DNA from: Phycisphaerae bacterium
GTDB taxonomy: Bacteria > Planctomycetota > Phycisphaerae > UBA1845 > PWPN01
NCBI GenBank assembly: GCA_035384605.1
Contig: DAOOIV010000107.1
Coordinates: 1-17,109, forward strand
DNA: 17,109 bases
Reading direction: 5' to 3'
Below the pieces are notes generated by a model, which saw nothing but the letters and a program-made list of their open reading frames with translations, did not search any database and was not told the DNA's origin. Positions 7,811 through 14,690 of the stretch are shown here, one piece after another (position 1 is the first letter of the stretch; each line of letters opens with the position of its first letter). A program made the translations under genes and the position numbers.

Positions 7811-7854
7811 ACGGGCAAATGGCAGGCTCTTGTCGAGGAAACCATGGGTGTCTT

Positions 7855-9192
7855 ATGAATCGATTGATTGTCGGGCTCGTCTGCCTGGTGACGCCCTGTT
7901 GCGTGGTCGGGCGCACCCCGAACGTAATCGTTTTTCTCGCCGACGACATGGGTATCGGCGACGTCGGCTGTTACGGTTGCGGTGACATTCAGACGCCCCA
8001 ATTAGACTCTCTGGCCCGCGCGGGCGTCCGGTTGACCAACTTCTACGTGGCCTCGCCGATCTGTGCCCCGTCGCGGGCGGCGCTGATCACCGGCCGATAT
8101 CCCAACCGGATCGGCATGTCCACCGAGAAGAACATCGAGTCGGGAATGGATCAACCAGGAATTCCCTCCTCGGAGATAACGCTTGCCGAACTCGTTCGCC
8201 CCCAGGGCTATGCGACGGCGGCTTTGGGCAAATGGCACCTCGGCTCCACGCATGACACCCAGCCCAATGCCCAGGGCTTCGACCTGTTTTTCGGCCATCA
8301 CGGCAGTTGTATCGACGCGTTCTCGCACATGTACTACGCGAGCCTGCCGTATTACCACGACCTGTACCGCAATCGGCAGGAAGTGTTCGAGGACGGCATG
8401 CACATGACCGACCTGATCACGCGCGAGGCCGTGCGGTTCATCGAGGAAAACAAGAGCCGCCCGTTTTTGATCTACGCGGCCTATAATGCTCCGCACTATC
8501 CCATGGTCGCTCACGGACGCTTTCACCGGCAATATGCACATCTGCCGCGAGCCCGGCGCGACTACGCGGCGATGGTCGCAGGTCTCGACGAGTCGATCGG
8601 CATCATCATGGGGAAGATCAACGAACTGGGGCTGACCGAGGACACGTTCGTTTTCTTCACCAGCGACAACGGGGCGGCGGATCCCTCTCCCCGCGGCGAA
8701 GGGGGCGGCAGTAATGCCCCGTATCGTGAATACAAGCGGAGTCTCTTCGATGGCGGCATCCACATGCCGGCGATCATCAGTTGGCCCAAGCGGGTTCGCG
8801 GCGGGCAGGTCCGCGACCAGCTGGCCGTTGCGATGGATCTGTTCGCCACCGTCGCGGAGATCACCGGCTCGCGGTTGCCGCCTGACCACGTGATCGATGG
8901 TCGCAGTTGGATGCCGTTTCTGCTTGACCCTTCCAAGCCAGGCCACGACGTCCTGTACTTCGAGTGGGACGGGCAGCAGGCTGTTCGGCAGGGCAAATGG
9001 AAAGTGGTCCGCAACGGCCTGATGAACATGGCCCAAGGGCGAACGACCCGCGCCACGGGGGATGATGTCGTCTTCCTGGTCGACCTGTCAGCCGATCCGG
9101 GAGAAAAAGTCAACGTATGTCAGGAGCATCCTGATGTGGCTCAGCAACTCCTGCGCCTCCATGCACAATGGCAATCCATGAAGGCGAAGTGA
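7855..9192 (+). CDS. Secreted type I (formylglycine) sulfatase, 445 aa
   Basis: Sulfate-ester hydrolase of the arylsulfatase family, probably exported and acting on sulfated glycans or aryl sulfates. A signal peptide occupies about residues 1-19. Active-site residues seen: D30-D31 (LADDMG); the C70-x-P-S-R74 maturation motif, where Cys becomes formylglycine; K126 and H128 (GKWHLG); H214 (APHYP); D271-N272 (TSDNGA); and K294. All core residues appear intact. The ATG at 7855 gives a normal signal peptide. An in-frame ATG at 7807 overlapping the symporter stop is possible and would add 16 residues. GAGGA lies about 15 nt before 7855 and is better placed for an ATG at 7844, which opens a four-codon mini-ORF ending ATGA on the sulfatase start. 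It needs a formylglycine-generating enzyme encoded elsewhere. The neighbouring symporter suggests the product is imported. Confidence 0.93.
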   Translation: MNRLIVGLVCLVTPCCVVGRTPNVIVFLADDMGIGDVGCYGCGDIQTPQLDSLARAGVRLTNFYVASPICAPSRAALITGRYPNRIGMSTEKNIESGMDQPGIPSSEITLAELVRPQGYATAALGKWHLGSTHDTQPNAQGFDLFFGHHGSCIDAFSHMYYASLPYYHDLYRNRQEVFEDGMHMTDLITREAVRFIEENKSRPFLIYAAYNAPHYPMVAHGRFHRQYAHLPRARRDYAAMVAGLDESIGIIMGKINELGLTEDTFVFFTSDNGAADPSPRGEGGGSNAPYREYKRSLFDGGIHMPAIISWPKRVRGGQVRDQLAVAMDLFATVAEITGSRLPPDHVIDGRSWMPFLLDPSKPGHDVLYFEWDGQQAVRQGKWKVVRNGLMNMAQGRTTRATGDDVVFLVDLSADPGEKVNVCQEHPDVAQQLLRLHAQWQSMKAK

Positions 9193-9205
9193 GTATGCGG
9201 CTCAG

Positions 9206-10270
9206 ATGAACAGAGTGGACCTGGCGACCATCGCCGGCGGCCTGGATCCCTCCAAGAACGCCTTCAACGGGACCGACGCCAACCCGCTGATTCTTGAGAT
9301 GTATTTCTGGGCACAGACGGGCGGCAAGGAGGACAACACGGCGTTTTTCGCCCAGTTGTATGCCGAGGACAGCAGGGTTCCGGTGAGTCAGACGGTTCCG
9401 GACCCTGAGAATCCCGGCCAGTACATTGACGTGCCGCTGAGGCTGGTCCACGCCTCGCCATGTAACGGCTCTTCGGACATCCAGAACATCACGCCAAGCG
9501 TTCCCCGCAAGGCGATGGCCTTCGGATTTTTCGGCGGGGAGAACGGGCTCCAACCCAAGCTTGACTGCGATCTAACCAACTGGATGGTTTACCAGAATGT
9601 CATCTACGACGGCGATCACTGGTCCTTGCTCAAGGAGAATTTCCCGACGCCGGGTGGTCAGATCAATTCATCGGAGAAGTGGACATGGTTGAAGATGACC
9701 ATCAAGTCCACCACTTTCGATCTCGACGTTCGAAGCTCGCAGTATCCGGCAACCCAGACGCGTCGCGGCATTCTTCGCGCTTATACGGGCGGCTTCCAGA
9801 GTCTGGCGCTCGGAACCACCGACTATCCGGGTCCCAACTGGACCGGGAGCGATTATCCATGCTATGCCGACAATATCACGCTTACCGGCGGCGTGCTTGA
9901 CCTGGTCGTGCCGAAAGGTGCCTGTTGTCTGCCGCCGCCCAGCCTCGGTTGTCAGTCGAACGCCACCGAGAGCGATTGCACGGCCCTGGGAGGCATCTGG
10001 CAGGGTGCCGGCTCTTCGTGCGACGATCCGAACATCAACTGCTGCCCGGATCCGTTCGCCGACGCCGATTGGGATCATGACGTGGATCAAGCCGATTTCG
10101 CGACCTTCCAAGCCTGCTTCACTGGCCCGGGCGGCGGAGTGCCCGAGCGCTGCTCGTGCTTCAACCACGTGCTCACGGGCGTCGTTCAGGGTATTGATTC
10201 GGACGATTGGATGGCCTTTGAGGCCTGCGCCAGCGGTCCTGGCATGCCGGCGGATCCAGCTTGCGATTGA
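9206..10270 (+). CDS. N-terminally truncated secreted-type protein with Cys module and dockerin-like EF-hands
   Basis: Function unknown. It is homologous to the next gene: 'NGT.A.PL.L...W', 'AMAFGFF' and 'GDHWSLLKE' line up with 'NGTADAPLVLYFVLW', 'AIAFGLL' and 'GNRWWVVKG'. Its NGT is residue 21 against 145 in the neighbour, so about 120 N-terminal residues, including the signal peptide, are missing. The frame stays open upstream only to 9182, inside the sulfatase end, and no ribosome site is seen. Residues 1-235 look like a beta-sandwich domain. Residues 238-281 form a cysteine module (GACC...C...C...GG). An EF-hand loop with D at positions 1, 3, 5, 7, 9 and 12 is at 286-297, and a second partial loop (DSDDWMAFEAC) is near the end. 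It may be a gene remnant, a coupled cistron, or an assembly join. Confidence 0.75.
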   Translation: MNRVDLATIAGGLDPSKNAFNGTDANPLILEMYFWAQTGGKEDNTAFFAQLYAEDSRVPVSQTVPDPENPGQYIDVPLRLVHASPCNGSSDIQNITPSVPRKAMAFGFFGGENGLQPKLDCDLTNWMVYQNVIYDGDHWSLLKENFPTPGGQINSSEKWTWLKMTIKSTTFDLDVRSSQYPATQTRRGILRAYTGGFQSLALGTTDYPGPNWTGSDYPCYADNITLTGGVLDLVVPKGACCLPPPSLGCQSNATESDCTALGGIWQGAGSSCDDPNINCCPDPFADADWDHDVDQADFATFQACFTGPGGGVPERCSCFNHVLTGVVQGIDSDDWMAFEACASGPGMPADPACD

Positions 10271-10354
10271 GGCTGCAGCCGGTTTTCGTTCGATTCCTCA
10301 TACAACGTCGCCCGGCGTGTGGCGAAGCCGATGGCCCAGACAGGAGGGCCGAAC

Positions 10355-11866
10355 ATGAAACGATCGTGTGCTATAGCGGTCGTGCCGGCGGTGCTGATGT
10401 CCTGTAGCAGTGCCATGGCCGGCAGGTGTATTGGTGTCGAACCCCGCCGCATCATCATGTGCGATGACTTCGACAGCTACTGCAACGGCGGCGACCCTTG
10501 GCCGGGCTATCCGCCCAGCGACCCGCCTCCGGCCGCCTGTGTGGACGGGAGCAGCGTCAATTCGGTCGGCTTCCTGACCAATTGGGCGGAAATGACCATG
10601 CTCTGCGGGTTCGACATGAAGATCGGGAGCGACCAGAAGTACAGCATGCCGTTCGGCATGAAGTACCCCGCCGGCATCGAGGACTATGTCGACGTTGAGG
10701 AGGAACAGCGGGTCTATGACCTGCTGAGGCAAGGGGCCATCGAGATGGCCGCCGTTCGCCGCGGTGAGCCCGCAGCGGACGCCGTCAACGGCACGGCAGA
10801 TGCCCCGCTTGTGCTTTACTTCGTGCTCTGGCTCGGGCACGAGGGCAACAGGTTCGGCCAATACAAGGATCTTTACGTCGAGCTGGCTCTTGGCGGTGAT
10901 CGAGCTCCCACCGACCATGTGATGAGCGAAGACTGCTCCCAGATGTCCTGTGGCGGGCCGTCCAAAGGCTTTCCCGTTGTTTGCCAGGTAGCCAACCCGC
11001 TTGAACCTCGGCCGGCCGACTGTCCGCCCATATCCACGGCCACTCACGCCGCCATAGCGTTTGGCCTCCTTTCGAAGCTGGACATGAATCCGTGTCACCC
11101 TGAACTGTGTGGCACCGGCGCCCATCACCCGCAGAACAACCACCCGGCATTCTTTGACGGGAATCGCTGGTGGGTCGTCAAGGGCGGTTATGGCGGTGCC
11201 AACGGGGATTTCAGCCTTACTAAGGCCTATCACCGCTTCAGCATGACCGTTACTGATACGCAGGTGGAACTCAGAATGTGGGCTCCGGGAGCAACGATCA
11301 GCCCGTACAGGGCCACCTACCCCCGCCAGTACACTGGCCCTTTCGACAGGGTTCGCATTGGCGTCGGACGAGGATGTGTGCTTGATGACATGACAGGCAC
11401 ATGCGCCGCGCCCATCAGCTACGACTGCATCAACGGTTCCCACAGCGGCAATCCATGGGTGGACGACGTGGTTCTGTATGACGGAGTGCTGACTCGGTCG
11501 CAAGGGTCGCAGGGAGGATGCTGCGTGCCGCTGGACGGGTGCAGACTCATGACGGCCGGCGACTGCGCGGCCGCGGGCGGAACCTACAGAGGAGACGGCA
11601 CGAACTGCGATGACGCGAGAGCCTGCTGCCCGACGCCGTTTGCGGACATCGATGAGGACGGCGACGTGGATCAGACCGATTTCTCATTCTTTCAGGCCTG
11701 TTACACCGGTCCCGGGGCCTTTGCTCTCGACGGTATCTGCAAGTGCTTTGACGTCACCGACAGCGCGGGTAGCGGCTTGGACAGCGCCGTGGACGGCAAC
11801 GACCTGGCCAGGTTTGAACGATGCGGCAGCGGTCCTGGGGTCCCGCTTGTTCCGGCCTGCAATTAG
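10355..11866 (+). CDS. Secreted protein with Cys module and C-terminal dockerin-like EF-hand pair, 503 aa
   Basis: Function unknown; full-length member of the family to which the preceding truncated gene belongs. An N-terminal signal peptide (MKRSCAIAVVPAVLMSCSSAMA) has a likely SPase I site after AMA at residue 22. LMSC is a poor lipobox, so a lipoprotein is less likely. Residues about 35-370 look like a secreted beta-sandwich domain starting 'CDDFDSYCNGGDPWPGYPP'. About 387-428 is the cysteine module GGCC...C...C...GGTYRGDGTNC. Residues 431-442 form a textbook EF-hand loop, DIDEDGDVDQTD. A second Asp-rich loop lies near 476-492 (DSAVDGNDLARF). These endings are common on planctomycete exported proteins and may anchor to a matrix or bind calcium. 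The ATG at 10355 has GGAGG 7 nt upstream. It lies 84 bp after the truncated paralogue and is convergent with the next gene. Confidence 0.85.
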   Translation: MKRSCAIAVVPAVLMSCSSAMAGRCIGVEPRRIIMCDDFDSYCNGGDPWPGYPPSDPPPAACVDGSSVNSVGFLTNWAEMTMLCGFDMKIGSDQKYSMPFGMKYPAGIEDYVDVEEEQRVYDLLRQGAIEMAAVRRGEPAADAVNGTADAPLVLYFVLWLGHEGNRFGQYKDLYVELALGGDRAPTDHVMSEDCSQMSCGGPSKGFPVVCQVANPLEPRPADCPPISTATHAAIAFGLLSKLDMNPCHPELCGTGAHHPQNNHPAFFDGNRWWVVKGGYGGANGDFSLTKAYHRFSMTVTDTQVELRMWAPGATISPYRATYPRQYTGPFDRVRIGVGRGCVLDDMTGTCAAPISYDCINGSHSGNPWVDDVVLYDGVLTRSQGSQGGCCVPLDGCRLMTAGDCAAAGGTYRGDGTNCDDARACCPTPFADIDEDGDVDQTDFSFFQACYTGPGAFALDGICKCFDVTDSAGSGLDSAVDGNDLARFERCGSGPGVPLVPACN

Positions 11867-11983
11867 CCGCAGGAGCGCGCAGGTAAGCCGGCAGAAAGTG
11901 ATATCTGTCGCATCATCGCGGCGGATAGGGTCAGAAAGCCATCTCCTGTGTTTCTGAATCTGGCGGTTGCGATCATTGATACC
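11867..11983. other. Convergent intergenic gap, no terminator recognised
   Basis: This gap separates the end of the rightward EF-hand protein gene and the end of the leftward PLP-enzyme gene. I looked for a bidirectional hairpin with T-runs and saw none; only short imperfect repeats are present. Termination here may depend on Rho. Confidence 0.3.
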
Positions 11984-13075
11984 TCATGTCAGGCAGCCGC
12001 TTGCATCGATAGGCCACACATCGACAATTCGACCCTGCTCGAAGACGTGGAGTTGCCGGTAGAGATTGCAGGTGGTACAGGCGTGGCTGGGTACGAGTTC
12101 GACCTTCTGGCCGACCCGCCAATCGGGGCCGTTGCGGACGATGCAGTGCTCCTCGGCAAGCGATGACTGGCAGTCGCCGTCGAGCCACTCTTTGGGCGAT
12201 GGGGAGCCGAATTCGTGTCCCAGGCCCTTGAGACCGACGTCCAGAACGTTCGTATCCGATCGGGGACGGCTGATCACCGTGGACAACACCGAGAGGGCCA
12301 CCTCGAACTCCGGCGTCAGTTTGCGGTACATGTTATCCATGGTGACGTAGGTGCCGGCCTGGATCTCGTCGATACCTTCGATGCGTCCGGTGATGGCGTA
12401 GGTCGAGGTGGAGCCGCCGCTGATGATGCCCGGCGGAAGTCCCGCGTCCACGAGCATTTGCCGCGTGTGCAAAGCCGGCTCGAAAGCCTGTTGCGTCCTG
12501 GTCTGCCGTTCCTGAGGATCAGCAACGGCCACCAGATGCCCCTCGTAGGCCTGCAGGCCGTCAAGACGGATACCTTTCAAGGTCGCCAGCTCGGCGGCCA
12601 TACGGACGGCCGGCTCCCCTGGCGGCAAGCCGCAGCGCCCCATGCCGATGTCGATCTCGATCAGCACTCCGACGGTCAGGCCAGAAGCTTCGGCCACCCG
12701 GGCCAGGAGACGCGTTTGCTCCAGATCATCCACGGCGACGCGAAGCCTGGGCACCCTGCGGGCAAGGGCGATAAGACGATCGATCTTGGCCGGGCCGACG
12801 ATCTGGTTCGCGATCAGGATGTCATCAACGCCGGCCGTGGCCAGCACCTCGGCCTCCGCCAACTTGGCGCAGGTAACTCCCACCGCTGAACCGGCCTTGA
12901 GCTGACGTCGGGCCAGCTCGCTGCACTTATGGTTCTTGAAGTGTGGTCGGAGTTGAGCGGGACGGCCGCGAAAGAAGTCGGCCATTTTCCGCAGGTTCCG
13001 CTGCGCCGCAGGCCAATCCAGCAGCAGCGCAGGAGTGTCAAGGTCTTCGATCGGTCTGCCGATCAATCCGGCCAT
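11984..13075 (-). CDS. PLP-dependent D-threonine aldolase / D-serine dehydratase-like protein, 363 aa
   Basis: Fold-type III PLP enzyme with an alanine-racemase-like N-terminal barrel and a C-terminal metal-binding domain. Seen: 'DLDTPALLLD'; the PLP lysine K47 in 'RPHFKNHK' (family consensus RPHxKTHK); phosphate-binding 'SGGSTSTY'; 'GTYVTMDNMY'; 'DVGLKGLG'; 'AEEH'; and the C-terminal metal pair H331-x-C333 in 'SHACTTCN'. His-x-Cys matches the zinc site of eukaryotic D-serine dehydratase, whereas the classical D-threonine aldolase site is His-x-Asp, so the reaction could be 3-hydroxy-D-amino-acid cleavage (giving glycine and an aldehyde) or dehydration. The ATG at 13075 has GGAG 8 nt upstream and overlaps the end of the aldehyde dehydrogenase gene by 13 bp, implying coupled translation. 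Assignment to the superfamily is firm; the exact reaction is not. Confidence 0.9.
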   Translation of the reverse strand: MAGLIGRPIEDLDTPALLLDWPAAQRNLRKMADFFRGRPAQLRPHFKNHKCSELARRQLKAGSAVGVTCAKLAEAEVLATAGVDDILIANQIVGPAKIDRLIALARRVPRLRVAVDDLEQTRLLARVAEASGLTVGVLIEIDIGMGRCGLPPGEPAVRMAAELATLKGIRLDGLQAYEGHLVAVADPQERQTRTQQAFEPALHTRQMLVDAGLPPGIISGGSTSTYAITGRIEGIDEIQAGTYVTMDNMYRKLTPEFEVALSVLSTVISRPRSDTNVLDVGLKGLGHEFGSPSPKEWLDGDCQSSLAEEHCIVRNGPDWRVGQKVELVPSHACTTCNLYRQLHVFEQGRIVDVWPIDASGCLT

Positions 13076-14547
13076 GCGGGTATCTCCGTGGCAAGAGAAT
13101 AGAGGACAACCTTGCTGTTGGTGTATTCGTGGACGGCTTCCTCGTGGCCCAAGTCTGACCCGATTCCGCTCTGTTTGTATCCGGACATCGGCGAACCGGA
13201 GCGGAACGCCCCGCCGCCGTTGATGGCGACCTTGCCGACGCGCAACCGCCGTGCGACTCGCAGGGCCCGACCGCCGTCCTGAGTCCACAGGCAGGCCATC
13301 AAGCCGAAATCGCTGTCGTTAGCGATACGGACCGCCTCATCCTCATCGCCGAAAGTCATCACGGCCAGAACCGGTCCAAAAACCTCCTCCCGTGCGATGG
13401 TCATGTCGGGGGTCACGCGGTCGAACAGTGTCGGCCGGTAATAGCAGCCCTTGGCCAAGGCGGGGTCGTCCGGCCGGCAGCCGCCCATAAGCAGCAAGGC
13501 TTTTTCGCTCTTGGCCTTCTCGACGTACTGCTCAATGGTCTTCAGATGGATTGGCGTAGCGATGCAGCCAAGGTGATTTCGCTCATCGGTCGGGTCTCCC
13601 TGGCGGAACGCCTTGGCTCTGGTCAACAGGCGATCCACGAACTCGTCGTGGATGCTCTTGTGAACCAGCAACCGCGACGCGGCCACGCAGACCTGGCCGA
13701 GGTGACAGTAGATGCCCATGAGGGCGGCGCTGGCCGCGTCTTCGAGTCGGGCGTCAGGGAAGACGATGTTTGGCGTTTTGCCGCCGAGCTCGAGGGCAAC
13801 CCCTTTGATGCCGTCGGCTGCGAGCTTCATAATCTGCCGACCGGTGGCTAGACGGCCGGTGAAGCTGATTTTGTCTACACCGGGATGGCCGACGAGGGCC
13901 GAGCCGGTTTCCGCACCCGTCCCGTTGATCACGTTCAGCACGCCCGGCGGCAGGCCGATTTCCTCGGCGATTTCGGCAAGCATAAGAGCCGTCAGCGGAG
14001 CTACTTCCGACGGCTTGAGCACCACGCAGTTGCCGCAGGCCAGGGCGGGAGCGAGCTTGATCGCCGCGTTGGTCAACGGGTAGTTCCAGGGAACGATCGA
14101 AGCCACGACTCCGATCGGCTCGCGGGACAGAAAAGTGAAGCTCTCGGGGAGGGTGCCGAAGCACTTGCCTGCCACCTTGTCGACCAAGCCGGCATAGCTC
14201 TCGAACAACTGGACGGACACCGGCGTGTCCCAGCCGCGCGTATCGCGGATTGGCTTACCGATGTTGAGGGTGTCGGTCATCGAGAACTCTTCCGCCCGGC
14301 GTCGGAGCACCTCGGCGATCTTCCACAGGTAGCGGGCTCGGTCCAGGGGATCCATCCAGGGCCAAGGCCCTTCGTCAAATGCTTTGCGTGCCGCGGCTAC
14401 CGCCCGATCAACATCCGCGGCGTCGGCCACCGCCACTTCCGTCAACTTCTCGCTTGTGGCAGGATTGAAGACCGGCATGGTCTTGCCGCCCGTGCCTGAG
14501 ACCCATCTCCCGCCAATGTACATCTGTGTTGGCCAACATTTGTTCAT
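13063..14547 (-). CDS. Aldehyde dehydrogenase family protein, 494 aa
   Basis: NAD(P)-dependent oxidation of an aldehyde to the acid, in the cytoplasm. Length and layout match betaine-aldehyde-dehydrogenase-like ALDHs. Key residues seen: N155 in 'PWNYP', K178 in 'VLKPSE', general base E253 in 'ELGGKTP', nucleophile C287 in 'GQVCVAASR', and cofactor-orienting E388 in 'EEVFGPV'. Two departures from the usual consensus: FTGS is FTGR (R232), and the Asn before GQxC is His (H282). The ATG at 14547 has GGGAG about 6 nt upstream; the 90 codons open upstream are not ALDH-like. The last codons overlap the PLP-enzyme start by 13 bp. An aldehyde-releasing aldolase next to an ALDH suggests the aldehyde is passed on, which is inference. 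The substrate cannot be fixed from the sequence. Confidence 0.94.
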   Translation of the reverse strand: MNKCWPTQMYIGGRWVSGTGGKTMPVFNPATSEKLTEVAVADAADVDRAVAAARKAFDEGPWPWMDPLDRARYLWKIAEVLRRRAEEFSMTDTLNIGKPIRDTRGWDTPVSVQLFESYAGLVDKVAGKCFGTLPESFTFLSREPIGVVASIVPWNYPLTNAAIKLAPALACGNCVVLKPSEVAPLTALMLAEIAEEIGLPPGVLNVINGTGAETGSALVGHPGVDKISFTGRLATGRQIMKLAADGIKGVALELGGKTPNIVFPDARLEDAASAALMGIYCHLGQVCVAASRLLVHKSIHDEFVDRLLTRAKAFRQGDPTDERNHLGCIATPIHLKTIEQYVEKAKSEKALLLMGGCRPDDPALAKGCYYRPTLFDRVTPDMTIAREEVFGPVLAVMTFGDEDEAVRIANDSDFGLMACLWTQDGGRALRVARRLRVGKVAINGGGAFRSGSPMSGYKQSGIGSDLGHEEAVHEYTNSKVVLYSLATEIPAWPD

Positions 14548-14584
14548 GACGCGCTCCCGCAGGCAGAAGGAAAAGACCGCAGTA

Positions 14585-14605
14585 CCGCCGAGACTCCCTC
14601 GGCGG
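14585..14605 (-). promoter_or_regulatory. Leader hairpin upstream of the aldehyde dehydrogenase gene
   Basis: CCGCCGAG (14585-14592) and CTCGGCGG (14598-14605) form a perfect 8-bp stem with a 5-nt loop. It lies about 38 nt before the ALDH start codon and just downstream of a TACAAT box on the same strand. On the minus strand a TCTTTT run follows about 8 nt after the stem, too far for a textbook intrinsic terminator. It could be a weak terminator for the upstream gene or a 5' stabilising hairpin. Confidence 0.4.
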
Positions 14606-14609
14606 GAGT

Positions 14610-14642
14610 ATTGTAACCACAATGCGTCCAGTAGTCCGTCAA
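14610..14642 (-). promoter_or_regulatory. Possible promoter for the ALDH/PLP-enzyme pair
   Basis: On the minus strand a TACAAT hexamer (14615-14610) matches the -10 consensus at five of six positions. A TTGACG (14642-14637) is a good -35, but the spacer is 21 nt, longer than the optimum. It lies in the 143-bp gap between the secreted C-x4-CH protein gene and the ALDH gene. It is plausible but not secure. Confidence 0.35.
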
Positions 14643-14690
14643 GTTTGTCTGATGCCACACGACAAGCCGAGCGCGGAGGCGGAAGCCGGT

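Noticed and set aside
6088..7854. A long open frame that runs upstream in frame with the sulfatase, giving an apparent 1034-residue protein
   Set aside because: The first 589 codons lie out of frame over the SSS symporter and translate to low-complexity Arg/Gly/Asp-rich sequence. High GC keeps the frame open; the real sulfatase begins at its signal peptide.
10271..10280. GGCTGCAGCC palindrome after the truncated EF-hand gene
   Set aside because: A 10-bp palindrome without a loop cannot form a useful hairpin, and such a short palindrome is expected by chance in GC-rich DNA.
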